A stretch of 64,000 nucleotides of DNA from Trebouxia sp. TZW2008 (Eukaryota; Chlorophyta; Trebouxiophyceae; Trebouxiales; Trebouxiaceae): positions 579,350 through 643,349 of the forward strand of contig BDIU01000136.1 of the NCBI GenBank assembly GCA_002118135.1. The letters run 5' to 3'. The notes below the pieces were generated by a model, which worked only from the letters and a program-made list of their open reading frames with translations, was not told the origin of the DNA and did not search any database. The position numbers and the translations under genes are program-made. Below, piece by piece: positions 22,380 through 36,000 of the stretch (positions are counted from its first letter, which is position 1; every line of letters begins with the position of its first letter).

Positions 22380-23584
22380 ATGCTGCGGCATTTTGCGCAA
22401 AAGACTGCCCACGGTCTCCGCTCTTGCGCTTACTACGACACTTTCAGATGGCTGCACACGGGCGCACCTGCTGCTGCAGCTTTTGGCAGCACACTGCCAT
22501 CCCCGACTAAGTTAGCTGCTATCGTCAACATGGACAAAATGTTGCAGCGTGACCCGGAACAAATCACTGCTTTGTGGCAAGAGGTGAATCTGCCCACTCA
22601 AAGGCTTTGATGCTGTTGAAGAAGCTTTGAGGGCTTTATGCACAAAGAGTTGTGTGCTGCGACTGACAGAGTCTGCCAGCGGTGACTAAGTGACTGCAGC
22701 AACTTGCCCGTGCAGCACCATGCAAAAGATCAGAATGCTGCTGTCTTGAGCCGCACAGAATGGACAGCATACTCAGCACGAGCCAAAGCTTGGTAGGGCT
22801 CACAAAAATGTATGCTTGCATGCAATGCACACAAGATTGCTGCATGATGCAAAACATTGGTCAGTTTTTTGCTTCAAATGTTGGCCAACATCCTCACCGC
22901 TGATTTGATTGCTGCAGTCCATACTTTGTTATACCGCTTCGCAAGCCTCAAGGAGGATACCTATCACTGGTTTTGCAGCAGCAGTTGCCACTTGTGATCT
23001 TCACAACCCTTGAGGAGTTCCGCACGTGAGGATTAGGCTCAATGCTTCATAACAGTGTGCTGTGTCATGTCCCGGCACTGATGTTTGTGTGTGAGGAAGT
23101 ATCTGGAAAGTGTATCAATGCCATAGGCACTGACATTTGCGTACCTTGCAGACTGCAGGATCAAGCACCACCTCATCTAGCAATTACGCACTATACAGAG
23201 CTTCTGGATGACAAAGGACTAGTTTTGGCCAAAGCTGATGCTATCAGCCCTCATCTGATCTCAACTGCAGAGGTATAACACATGTGTGACTCTGTGTGAT
23301 CATATAAATACCATGCTGCTGGACAAGCATGCATGATCCTGGTCTTCCTGTCAGCTCTGTCACTCTCGACTTGTACGCTGTACGTGTAGAGTCAGCTCTC
23401 TCAAGAAGGCAAGCCTTGTCTGTGTCTCTGTGATCTGCAGGCCAGAACATTGATGACCCTTACATATGCTTTCTACACAGATCCTGTCAGCTTCCTGCAT
23501 GTTCACAACTTCAACCACAACCCCGCTGAATTCGACTTTGCTGAGCTTGCGAAAGAGCTGGGCATAGGCCAAGCACCAACATGA
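22380..23584 (+). CDS. ATPAF1: Mitochondrial F1-ATPase assembly factor 1 (ATP11/ATPAF1)
   Basis: ATP11 is a matrix chaperone that holds the F1 beta subunit before alpha/beta assembly. Exons 22380-22583, 22716-22792, 22918-23025, 23152-23272 and 23441-23584 give 217 residues in frame to TGA. The first residues (MLRHFAQKTAHGLRS) look like a mitochondrial presequence, which is why I prefer this ATG over the in-frame one at 22218. Family text includes KLAAIVNMDKML with ITALWQEHH, RTEWTAYSARAKACPYFVIP, LRKPQGGYLSLVLQQQLPLV, FTTLEEFR, HYTELLDDKGLVL and the C-terminal NPAEFDFAELAKELGI. It is somewhat shorter than fungal homologues. It starts head-to-head with the MORN gene and ends convergent with the giant minus-strand gene. 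Confidence 0.95.
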
Positions 23585-24013
23585 CAAACAGCAGATGCTG
23601 TTGTTGCACACAAGCCTTCATATCAACGCTCAGCAGAACCTATTGGAACAGAAACTTCACATCTGTTGTGAAGTATGTGAGACCTCAAACGCTCAGCTAT
23701 CACATGTTTGTGATACAGCTCATCAGTTGCGCATGCGTCACATCTTGAAGCCAATGGCTAGCCGGATGATCAGTTCTGTACTTGGTGCTTGAGGGTGTGA
23801 TTGCAATCAAGGCGCTTCTGTCTCACTCGGAACAGTCGCCGATATGCACTGAAATACGTTTTGTAAACTCAAATTCAATCACAGATGGGCATTGTGTAGG
23901 ACAGCAGGATGCATGCCATATTTGAATTGCTAGCCAATGCCTAACATACACATTACAGGGATAACACAAGCAAAAGTATTCTGCCACAAAGAATTCATTC
24001 ACACAAAGACAAG
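23585..24013. other. Convergent intergenic spacer
   Basis: 429 bp between the stop codons of ATP11 (plus) and the giant gene (minus). It probably holds only the two 3' UTRs; nothing else was seen. Confidence 0.5.
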
Positions 24014-27000
24014 TCAAGTGGACTCTTTGTCTGAAAGACTCAATTGCTGTAGCTGCTGCTGCCGCCAGCTTGCAAACTCTGTAATGTGAGACTGCTTCCC
24101 TGCCTTGAGCGCCGTCTTATTTGCAGCTCTGGCTTGCTTCCACTCCTGCAACACGTTTGTACCCACAATTCACTTCCTGAAGAAGTGTTCTGCAGTGAGA
24201 ATTGGCGTGATCAAGACCAGTACCAGCATGCTGCAGGCATTCGACGTAAAAGATAATTGCTGCAGACGACTGCAAGCATGGCAAGAGGCATGTGCAAGCG
24301 AGAGCAATATCCACTATCACGACATGTTCACCCTAGGCTTGATGCTCATACAGGTTGCAAAAGGTGGTGAAGCTGATGATGCTCTCAACTGAGTCATATT
24401 TGAGTTCCATCATGGCACTCACCTCAACATCAACAGCTGGCGAGTCAGTCTCCTGAACAATGGCATCAGCAGGTGTGTTAGCAGCCCCAGGCGACTGAAG
24501 AGCCTTGATACGCACAAATCGGTCTGGGTGCAGCTCAAGTGGCTGTTCCTTCTTGCCTTTGGGTACAGGCTTGACTACAAGCGGCTGTGTCTGCTGCTGA
24601 GCTGCGGTAGCTGCAGCAGCAACCCGCGCCTTGTGGGCTTCTAAGGCTGCATTGACCTGCTTGGGCCGGTCCTTCTGACCTTCTGTCCACTTTGCAAAAG
24701 CGGCCTGTAGTCACACAGCCAGTCAAATGCGAAGCACTGGGAATAGTCTATGAACAAAATTCGGCGTCAAAACGACTTCTTGCAGCTTTGGAGGGGTCAA
24801 AAGCGCACTCATAGACCAGTGAAACTTTCTGGGTCTGCTTCATCCATCAATTGTGCCAAAGGCTGTGACCCACATTCAGCAAGCAAGCAAGCATGCATGC
24901 AAGCAGCAAGCAAGCATCACGCAACCGCGTGGACAAGACGCTGCTCATCACACGCAGCTTGAGTTGATGTTGCCACATTGTTGCAAGGGGTACAGTCCTG
25001 CAGTCCCACTGCAACAATTTGCCTGCTTACAACAGGGCATACAACAAAGCTGTGACCTTACAACCCCATCCCAGGATGCATGAGCAGATGCTTTACCGAC
25101 TGTCCCAACGAAGCACAACGGCGCCATCTGCCAGCAGAAATGAGCAGCATATGCCTGTTATCGCTAATGAACATCAGTGCTTGGTCTACAGCAATGACAC
25201 AAGGTAACACTACGCTTTGTACGCAAACTCTACCTTCAGAGGCTACAGCTGAGAATCGATGCGGCAGCCGCAGAATCAAGTGTAGTCACTATCCTTTGAG
25301 CAAAGTTCTGAGATTGTGCCGTCTTTGCATCAGCTGAGGTGTGAGGTGTGTCACAGATGCTGTCTTGCGCAAAGTAACCATCGAGTCTCAGATTTTACCT
25401 GAGAGTACTTCTGCTTGGAGTCATCAGGCACCACAGGGCACGCCTTTGCTTCTGCTGTTGGGAGCAGTATCAGCTTCCAGGTGACTTCCCAAGGCAGGCT
25501 GAAGTGTTGACCTATCTCAAAGCGACACCTGGCAGGGTCCAGAGCCAGCTGCAGCAAGTATTTGCCCGGCTGCAGCCATTGTCCAGCCACAGTCACCTGA
25601 GCATCCCCAAACCACTGGCCCAAGCTCTGCGAAACCGACAACAAGACAAATAATGTTACATATTGTCAGCAAACAGTGTAGCTGATTGCGTGTGGCTCAT
25701 CATGGCAATGACGAAATGCCTATCATTTCCAGGCCATGCACAATGTAGCATACCAACCTCAGAATATCATGCTTTGCAAAGAGAGAGAGTGCATATTGCA
25801 CACACTGTCAGTCAGCCAATGTGTGACTTGCAAGGGGTGTCACCACAATTCACAATGGTCCAGCTTCTTGGTGTATGAGGTTTATTTGGACAGTTGGGAC
25901 AGCTGATGCAATAGCTTGCCATGTCTGATTGGTTCTGGAAGTGTTGGTTCTGGAAGTGTTGTTTCTGATGAGGAGCTGTGGAGCAGCTTGCCTGAAACAT
26001 GCCTGGACGTGCTTGAATGCACTTTGCATTGGCGTTTATGCCAGGCGTATGCTGGCATGCTGTCTAGGCCTGCACTGCTTGGTATGTGACTTTTACAAAA
26101 CTTCACATGCCAGCAACTAAAGGAACAGTCAATCTTTTCATCCAAAATGGAACAGTGAGAGAATCAGTGAATTACTTGAACAGCGCTTTGCTGTGCGCTT
26201 GCATCTGCCACACGGAGGATAGTCATCTGACATGCCATGTCAGCATTGCCCCTGCATACAATAGATTGTGTGTCAAGCCCACAAGATGCGATTGCTTTGA
26301 CCTGCACATCACTTGATACCCATCTAACCTGCACATAATGTCCAAAACATGTACTTTAGCGGCAATAAGCAAGTTTTCATCAAGTGTGCCCTGCGCCACT
26401 GGGAGCAGTGCATGCAGTCAGTATCCTGTTGACAATCAGCAAATGCAGGTCAAGTGTGCCTTGTGCAACTGTGAGCAACATGCGCAGAAAGCACTGGAAC
26501 GTGCACCCAGGTTTCCAGATGATCCCCTGACATTGTGCTGATGGAGTGTGTTGTTGCAGAGCCTGAGAACTTCCAAGGAGTCTGTGACCAATGCAAGGAG
26601 CTAGCGACAGCTGTGAGGAGCTAGCATCAACTGAGTCAGAGGTAAAACCCCTCAGACCCTTGTGACTGCAGAGAGACAGGGTTTACCTGTTGGCCACTTC
26701 AGCATGCAGGGTCAGCAGGGTGCGCTGACTTGGACTGATGACATACCTAGCCAGCACCAGGTGCTGGTTGGGCTCATACTTGCCTGCACCAGCCACCATA
26801 CCTCAGTGAGCTTGACACAGTTCATTTAAATCTTGGCGCACTGCATGCGTTGGCGTTGCATCACACCAGATCTCAGCGCACAGGGCGTTCAGGATTCCTA
26901 GTCTGCTTGGTAACTGTTATACAAGTTTGTTGTGGGGAGATGGAATGTCATTATGACTGAGGCCACCTAGGGGGACGTAGGTATAACGTACTGATGGGTT

Positions 27001-30000
27001 GCAGCATGGCACTCCCCCCCATATGTCACTGTTTAGTCTGCAGGACTCAAGAACATAGGTAGGCAAATCTCAGCATCAGCATGCATGATCACTGGCAGGA
27101 TCACAGCAACAGAATAGAATTGGCAGCATCATGTATGTGTGTGTGTGTGTGCTGTTACCTTCAAATATGTCTTGCCGAGTGCCAGGAAGCTGAGTCCAGG
27201 CCTGCAGGGGCTGCTGTGAAAGCACACTGAGGCGCCAGCTGTCCTGAGGCATTTCCTTGGGGCACCAGGACATGGCCATTACGGTGTAGCCCTCTTTGTT
27301 TGGGGCCAGCAGCAGTGGCTGTGTGCGGTGCACCAGGAAACTTGTTTCCTACAAGCAGCAAGAACAGCTTGTCAGGACTTGAGACAGCTGGCTGTGTCTG
27401 CCTGCACTTCAGGTGCTCATAGCTGCAGGCCTATTGGCCGAGGAGGAAGAGGGGGGGGGGAGCGCGCACGGGTTCAGACCTGTTGCAGATCAACTGGCTT
27501 TGTTTGCTTGCAGCGTAGACCTTCTCAGCTGCAGTTCTTCAAGAGGAGGTTGCAGCTATTGTGCGCGCACTAGTTGGCATGTTGGCTCAAGTTGTGTCGG
27601 CTCGATCGAGAGTTGCATCAGCCCTTTGAGGTGTCATTGTCCAACAGCAGCAGCAACAACCACAGCAACAACAATGGGAGGTTGCATCAGACCTTTGAGG
27701 TGTCATTGTCCAGCAGCAGCAGGGAGGCAGCCTGAGGCAAGATTTCACCCGGCAGGGCCAAATCCAGGGCCACAAGGCAGGCCTGGGGCAGGTTGAAAGT
27801 GTAGCGGAACCAGAGGGCCCAGGCTGCTGCAGGGAATGGCCCAATCCGCCCCTCACTTCGCTGCACTGCCACTCCCTCCTTCTCCTGCAGCACCTGCAGC
27901 CACCATATGGGTCGGCGCATAATACCCACATCAGTGCAAGTTTCCACACAAGCATCATATACATCAGCACACAATGCTCACATCAACAAAAGCAAACACG
28001 ATATGAGTGCAAAAACGCATCTCCACCTGACCCTCTGGCCGTAACAGTGGACGACCTCTGTTGCTTGTGTGTGCGCTGCACTGCCGTTCAAGACTTTGCA
28101 TGTTATGTTATCTGTATGACAGCTCCACCAACAAGACTGGAACTGACCTCCTTTGCACTTCAGACAGTTAGGTTAACTGGCACACAACAACAAGCTCTTT
28201 AAGTAGGCATTCTCCAGCGTGAGACAATTCTGGTTGTTGCACCACAGCACCATCTTACCTTGCTTGCATCCTCCACCTGGAAGGGAACATTGGCTCTCAG
28301 GTCCATAGCATGCAAAGCATGGGGTTTAGTCATGATCATGAGGGGTTACAGGCCACCTGGCAAACTCGGCGTGAACATCATCCAGCAATATTCAAATTTG
28401 ACTGTTTTGCATAGGCATTATCCTACCTTGTTTGTGTCCTCCACCTGGAAGGGAACATTGGCTCGCAGGTCCAGGGCATGCAGGGCATGAGGGTTAGTAA
28501 TTAGGCGTGCCAGGTGGCGCCCAGCTGGCAGGCTGAGGCGGGCTGCTGCAGCTGTGGGGGTGTGCAGCTGCAGCAAAGGGCCCTCTGCCCTCCCAGCTGG
28601 GGCAGTTCTGCTCCATGCATATGGCTCCGTAACCAGCTGGAACTCTGACCGCTGCCTGTGTTTGTCAAACCATGTAAGTGTTTTACTGGAACCAGGACTC
28701 AGTGTGTTGTCAGATTGAGGTGGGGCTTTGACAGGGGTGGGGGGCAGGTGTGCAACTGCAGCAAAGGGCCCTCTGCCCTCCCTGCTGGGGCAGTTCTGCT
28801 CCATGCATATGGGTCCACAACCAGCTGGAACTCTGACCGCTGCCTGTGATGTCAACTCACACATGGTCAAGTCAGTTGTCTGGAAAGCACCTAAGCGGGT
28901 TGGCCTTGTCTTTCAGAAAAGAAAGCTACAGATGATGGTGGCTGCTGTCAAGAATGACTGCAACAGAGGGCCCTCTGCCCTTCCAGTTGGGGCAGTTGTG
29001 CTCCATTTGTATGACTCCACAACCAGCTGGAACTCTGACCGCTACCTGTGGTGCCAAACCACGCATGTTAAAGCGATTTATTGTCTTGGTGTATTGCAGC
29101 AAATGGCGGTGTGCATAAAGTCAGTGTCAGCGCAATTGAAGCACATTGTGAGCTTTCAAAGGCATCAGGGGGAAACTGTGGGGTGGCAAAGCTGCAGCAA
29201 AGGGCCCTCTGCCCTTCCAGTGAGGCCAGTTCTGCTCCATGCCTACCCAGCTGGAAGCTCTGACTACTGCCTGTGTCTGCAACAGGTTTTTTGTGCCACT
29301 GCATGCGTTTTCCACTGGCATGTGATTGACCAGGCTTTTGGTAAATCTTTCAATTCTTTAACAGACCAAAGTTGTAATGCATATATATGTGGTTGCCCTT
29401 TCACCTAGACATCAAAGGCAGCTTGCTGTGGTGCATACCTGGATGAGGTAGCAGCAGCAGGCAGGGAAGCTGAGGGGCCCCCTGAGAGGGACACCAACAG
29501 CTGCACAGGCTCCTTGCACTCCAGGAACAGGGCAGGGCTGTGAGCCAACAGCCTCAGGTCTGGCCTCTTCACCTGCTGGCTGTGGCTGTACATGCTTGGG
29601 TCCTGCAAAGCATTTGGGCAACTTGCAGCAAGAGCTTTGTCGAATCTGCCACTGTAAATGTGTTGACCTTGCAGAACTATATTTGCACACAGCAAAGCTT
29701 GGTTGGAGACAGTTGATTGCTTCTGTACGTACCTAGTTGGGCCTGCTGAGCCTGCCTAGCCCACGTTTGTAATGAGTATAATGAAAGCTTGCAAGTGATA
29801 CATGCACATGTTGCTTGTTGGTAACTTCAACTTGTCCCACATTGAGACTTTTCTTACTTTGCTTTTGTATTGGGTTCTGATGTTCCTGAAGCTGTGCAGG
29901 GAAGCATAGGCAAGATGACTCTTTGACAGCCAGGGAGAGCAGACCTGAGCAAGAGTGATGGATTGGGAGGAGGTGGCCAGGTCATGCAGGTCCACCCAGG

Positions 30001-30067
30001 TATGAGGGCCATTGCCCTGCGCCACTTTGGCAATTTGCTTGCCCCTCCATTTGGCCACACTCAACAC
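24014..30067 (-). other. Androglobin-type C-terminal region of the giant gene
   Basis: Exons 29945-30067, 29439-29602, 28427-28655, 27693-27893, 27159-27348, 26687-26783, 25399-25626, 24423-24704 and 24014-24145. The text reads as repeated beta-sandwich (calpain domain III/C2-like) units: HTWVDLHDLATSSQ, LLQLHTPTAAAARLSLPAG, WFRYTFNLPQACLVALDL, LLLLDNDTSK, GYTVMAMSWCPK, YEPNQHLVLARYVISPSQ. A Lys/Ala/Gln-rich helical tail ends KESTter. One exon is missing between 25627 and 26686 (phase 2 in, 0 out). Confidence 0.78.
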
Positions 30068-33000
30068 CTGCAAGTATCATAACAACCATGAAACAGGCTC
30101 ACAAGCTTGCATGTATCCTACCAATACAAGGTTTTGCTTTTCTGTTGGTGAAAGGGCTTGAGCAGGAATATGCTATGCAGGCCACATATCAATAGACCGG
30201 GAAGATTGCAGCAGAAGTGCATGGTTGATTTGATCACCTGGCAATCGTGATATATGAGGGAGAAACAGGGCACAAGGCTGATGCTCTGACTGAATTGACC
30301 TTGCGCCAGGTCAGCTGCTGTTATAGCTGCTGTCCAGCGTCAACGATTGATGCAAACAGTGCTATTGTGCGCCTCAATGGTGTGCAGAACTGTGAGTTGA
30401 TGCGGGCACCTGGCAGTGATGAGAGATGAGGGAGGAGCAGGGCACAAGGCTGATATCCTGACTGAGTTGACCTTGCGCCAGGACAGCCCCTGTGATAGCT
30501 GCTGTGACTTGCGCCATGTCTCCAACTGCAGAGACCTGGCTGGAAGACTCTGCATACTTCTTGCTCAAAGACCTGAACGTAAAGCAGACACAGCTCAGCC
30601 TTGCCCATATGCTGCCAATGCATCATGGTGTCATGAGCCTTCTTATCACTTACACGCTGCGCATGTTCACAGGCTAGCTCAGAAACGTAAGAGCAAGAGG
30701 GAGAGAGAGATTATTACAAGTTTTGGCCAGCCTATTTAGGCTGATCACTTGTGCTGAGGTCACTGCAACCCCAGCATGTACCCTCAAAATTGTAGCACTG
30801 AGACCAAGGCACATGTTGTGTGTCCTGCTGCTATGCACATTGTGCATGCCCATCCAGGTCACTGTTTGCAATGCCCACATGCAATAGGACATGTTTTCTG
30901 TGGCAGCTTTTAGGGACACAGGCTCTCTCTACAACATCTAACAGTGTAAAGTCTTCATTTCCTTGTGCAAGATGGCACAGCAGGCTGCGCTTGCAGACCT
31001 TGTACACATCAAGCATATTTGCAAAATCAAAGTTGACTTCAACAGTTGATCTGCATGCATTACAGCGTCTACATGTGTCATCTGCTGACCTGGCATGCTT
31101 GGCCCAGACAGTGAGCCTGCGATGCACATTGGGGGCCGAGTCATCTCCACGAGGTGTCAAGCGTGCTGCTGCCTCTGTGTCTGGAGAGCCATCAAGCTGC
31201 ACTGGGGCAATGGTGGCTGATAGTGCCCCAGGGCCTGAGGGCATGTGGTAGTTACGGTGCGTCACAGGGTCAATGCGGCGGAATTTGGCACGGTCTGTAA
31301 GGATTGGCTCAGGCGCATCTAAGATGATGACGTGATCTGGCACGTGGCCAGCAGCTTGCAGAGTAGTTGCCTGCATGCCAGCTTGATGTCATCAAGAAAT
31401 CAAAACAGCTGCTGCACGTGCTGATAGTGCGCTATAAAAAGTGTTGCATGTAAACGTCTCTGGGAGAGGTGCTGAGCGCCTACAGCAGACTAAGTTCGTT
31501 CAGAGAGGCAGGCAACAGCATCAAAATGCTTTGTCAAAGCTTGCACTGAAGCAGAGCGCGCGACTCAAGCAGCAGTATACAACCGAGCCCTTTTCCCTTG
31601 CCGCCATCAGCTGCCTGACTTGATGCAACAAGCATAATTGTTGATAACCATGTGCAGTCAATACTCCTGCTTGAAAAGCATAATGCAACGAGTGTGCAAA
31701 AAGTGGAGTGTCACTTGCCTGAGCAGCTGTATGGGGAAAGCCGTCGAGCAGCCAGCCTGCCTCCACACAGTCTTGCTGCTGCAACCTGAGGCTGACAACT
31801 TCCAGGTAGATGCTGTCGGGGATCAGACCATCCCCAGCAAGATAATCCTGCAGAAGGGCATCCCCAGCTGCTGCCCTGGCTTGCAGCAGGGGCCCTACTT
31901 GGATGTGGGGCATTCCTAGGGAGGCTGACAGGGCCTGGCAGTGGCTTGTCTTGCCACTCAGTGGAGGTCCCAGCACTACCACCCTGAAAGATCACATTCA
32001 CAATAGTCACAATGTCAAGAACCTGTACAAGTTGACTGACAACAACAATAAGGATGATGTGAACAAAAACAAAGACAAATTGTAACAAGAACAACAGCAA
32101 TAGCTACAGCAATGGTGGTCATCACAGTAAGTCTCAGGAGAGCTGCATGCTTACTTGAAGCGCTTTTGGCCGTACTGGGTGTGGGGGGGAAGGGGGGGAG
32201 GGGCGGGGAGGTCTCAGGAGGGGCGTCCATGACCCCACACCTAGGTCATGACGCATGTGCACTGTTCTTCACTCACAACTGGCTTGTCCAAAACAACCTA
32301 CCACAAAATGCATGCAGGCAGGCTACAGCTCTACTAGAAGGGCTTTTGGCTATACCGGCAGCAGAGCTTCATACTTCCTTGCATTGTACTTTTCAGGAGA
32401 ACTGCATGCTTACTTGAAGGGTTTTTGGCCATATTGGCGGGAGGGCAGGTCCCAGGAGGGGCGACCATGACCCCACACCTGGGCCATGGGTAGGGCCTTG
32501 GGGTAGCGCAAGCTGACCTGCTCCAGCAGCCTGTAAAGGGATTGGCGCAAGGCAGCAGGGCCTGTTGCTCCTATGGCCACTGTCACATCTAACAGACCAG
32601 GGCTTTCCAGTGCTGCCACTTCTGCCTCTGCAGCCTGTCATCAACAACAAATACAGCTTTTCACGTCTAGTACATTCGGACTTGATGCATGGCAGAAGAG
32701 CCTGGTGTTCCCGATGCTCAATGCGTCCAGCAGACCATGACTTTGCAGAGCTGTCGCCTCTGCTTTTGAGGCCTGTTGTCAAGAAAACATGCAGTTTGTC
32801 AGCAACAACACATGTAGCCTGCTATTGACATCTCAAGCAGCTCTTTGTATCTATAGTGTTGGGCCAGGTGCAAGGCAGCAGGACCTGTCGCTCCTATTGC
32901 TGCTGTCACATCCTGAAGGGCTGGGTTTTGTAGAGCTGCGACTTCTGCCTCTGCAGCCTGCCATCAGGAAAACGTGCTTTTCTTGATTTGTCTGATAGCG

Positions 33001-36000
33001 TCAGCCATGGCACAAGGCACAGGGGCCGGTTGTTGCTCAGCCCGCAAATGTCACAAAGAGTCAAGAACTAATGCAGTACACAGACCAGACAATAGCAAAC
33101 ATTGCACTTGCTATACTGCAGCAGCATCACACCTGCAGCAGCTGCTGAGCAGCTTCCTCTGGCTCATAGCCAGGCAGAGGCCTTTTCTGGAGGGCTGCAG
33201 CAATGTTGTCCAGCATGCCCTGGCTGCTCTCAGGGGTTAGCCCCACATAGCACGCTTCAAAGCCCTGATCCCTGAGGACTTGCACGTCAGCAGCGTGGTC
33301 CACATCAAGCACGCACACCTGCATACCATTCTCAACGTCTGTGTGACTCGTGTAACACCAAGGTCAACAAAGCTGATACCAGTGATATTCAAGCTGCATA
33401 GTGGACTTAAAGAGACAACGTTATGTCAAAGCATGGAAACAGGCAACATACAAGGAAGAGACAAAGATACTGATCAGCCCAACAGTATTTGCATTCATGA
33501 CATAATTAGACAGCAGCTGCAGTATATCAAAGCCCCTTCTTGCTCAGTACTGCTGCAGTGACTGCTGGAAGTGCACTGTGCTTAGGACAAACCCACCTTG
33601 TCCTGATACTGCACAGCCTGGACAGCTGCCTTGGTGACACCATACAAATGACCACATGCCATCTCAGACAACAGCAGCTGCCCTTGCTGCTGCAGCACTT
33701 CTGCTTCCTCCTGGCTGATCACCTGCACATCACTGGAACTGCTTGCAGTGCAGTATTCCAGCAGCCGTCTTTTGCAGTGCTAATGTTTGCCAGAGGGATG
33801 CTACACAATGCACTGTGATCAACTACAGGCATGACTGTTCCTGCTGCCTGAGCTCTGTCACTGAGACTGACAGCGCTGTGACCACTGCTTGATGTTGCGC
33901 AGTGCAGTGGATAAAAGTAGATAAAATAAATGCGCATGCAATGACAGCTTGCGCTTGGGTCTCAAGAAATGCATGGTAGCAGGAGTTTGTGAGACTGCTC
34001 ATGCATGATACTGCACTTGCTTCACAGACTCAGCTGCATTCCAGGCCACGTGCTGAGCAAGCATAGCTAGTCAAGAGTCAGTCTGCTGCAGACTGACCTT
34101 GAAGGAGGGGTTGGGGTTTGCACCCTCCGCCCTAGGCTTAGTGGTGAACATCTCAGGAGCAGCAAACCTGCTGCCATACTCCTTGAACAGCTGTTGCACC
34201 AACTCTCCTTTACGGCAGGCTGCGCCGAAGGGCCCTGCCAGGACCACGGGCAGGCTGACAGGGGCAATGACTGCAGGGCTGTGCTTGGAAATGGCCTGCT
34301 TGAGGGTCATGTACATGTTGTCTATTGGGCCTTCTGGTATGACGGCTGCAAAGGAGCTTGCTGCTTCCTGCAGAGGCAGCCAGTCGAAGGTGGTGCATTG
34401 GTTGATTGCTGCTGAGGAGCAAGAATGCACTCTGTATACATAGGAGCAAGCTGTTATAAGTGCTGTTTATCGGGGCTTCTGGTATGGTAGCTGCAAATCA
34501 GCTGGCTGCGTCCTGCAGAGGCAGCAAGTCAAAGGTGTTGCGGTGACTGATTGCTTTTCAGAAGCGAAATGGTGCTCTGTATACGTAGGAGCAAGCTGTT
34601 ACCAGTGCTGTTTATCGGGCCTTCTGGTATGCTGGCTGCAAAGGAGCTTGCTGCTTCCTGCAAGATGTGGGCACGTCAAGACTTTGCATTGACTGACTGC
34701 AGCTCAGTGGCGCGCTCAGCATGCCGATAAGCGAGGTATGGCTCAAGCTGTCAACAGAAAGGGGTGGTACTGTGGCTGTGGCTATACAGACACCAATTGT
34801 CAACAGTGACTTCAAACCAAACCTCTACAGCACTTCCAGCAATCTCCAACAGTAACACTGGCTCAGGCTGGCGCATCAAGTTCATGATGATGAGTACCAA
34901 TACGGAAGTGAGTGCACTGGGCATGGCCAAGATCAAGCAATACGCTGAGCTGGTGTTTTGGTCGGTAGTCGGATGCCATTGTGGTCATCAAGTGAGCTTT
35001 GAACGTAGCAGAGTCAGGAATCAATCAGGCTTCTTTGTCTCCCTCAATCAACAAAATTTTGATTTGATTCAATTTTTTTTATCAATCAAAGAGAAAACCC
35101 AAACGGATGTTGACATGCTCACAACATGCAGCTCATGCGTTGACACAGCAGCAGCACTGGACGCCAAAGGTGCTTGACCATGACATGCAGAAGCTGTTCC
35201 ACCCAAAAAGGCAGCAATGGAAAGCAAGATAGATTAAGCCTTACATTGGCCTTTTCAGCTTCTGCAGTGGCTGCCTGAATGGCCTGCTGCACTTGCGGCT
35301 CCTTATTCGTTGGGGGCAGGGCTGTTCTCACTGCCTGCGCCAGCCCTGCCCCTGGGGGCAGAAGCACTTTCAGGGCATTGGGCACTTTCACTGCCAGCGT
35401 CCTCTTGACATCCAGGGGCAGTAGGCACATCTTGCCCTCAGCTGCCACCTGCGATCAGCCTCATGGGTCATTGCAAAAGTCTGTCTCTGCAACTGAGCCA
35501 AAAGTGCCATTGAGCACAATAGCAGCCTGCTTTGCACTTCAGAGCGCATATGGGTACACTATAAAGAGACATGGCATCAGCTTTTCATGCTGCATTTTGT
35601 GCACTTGTGGGGTTGTTCAAGAACATGTACCAAGCAAACAAGATTATATGAAAAGAAGGCCACACACACATCTAACAAAGGTCATCTCGCTTGCACACAG
35701 TGCTCATGTCGGTGTTCTCTGAGGACAGGCGAGTGCTTCATCAACACTGCACACAAAAGTTTGCCTGCAGGCTTGCACTTGTTGTAGCAAGGAGGCAGTA
35801 GCGCCAGTGAGGGCTGTCCCAGGGCCCTCTGCAACCTCCACCACCTGCCCGCTGGCGACCATCTTGCATGAGACAACTCGAGCAAGCAAGGCCTCGAGGA
35901 ACAGAACATCGGGCATTGTATCCAGATGCCTTCTTCTTTGCAGACACTCCCTTGCATGCAGGGATGCACCTGCTGCAGAGGCATTGCATGCAAGGGCGGC

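Noticed and set aside
28728..29408. 226-codon open frame on the plus strand
   Set aside because: It runs through tandem copies of a minus-strand exon start; its repeats (GPSALP) are the antisense of those copies.
30820..31251. Plus-strand open frame opposite the AK module
   Set aside because: Antisense of the adenylate-kinase LID exon, with no independent support.
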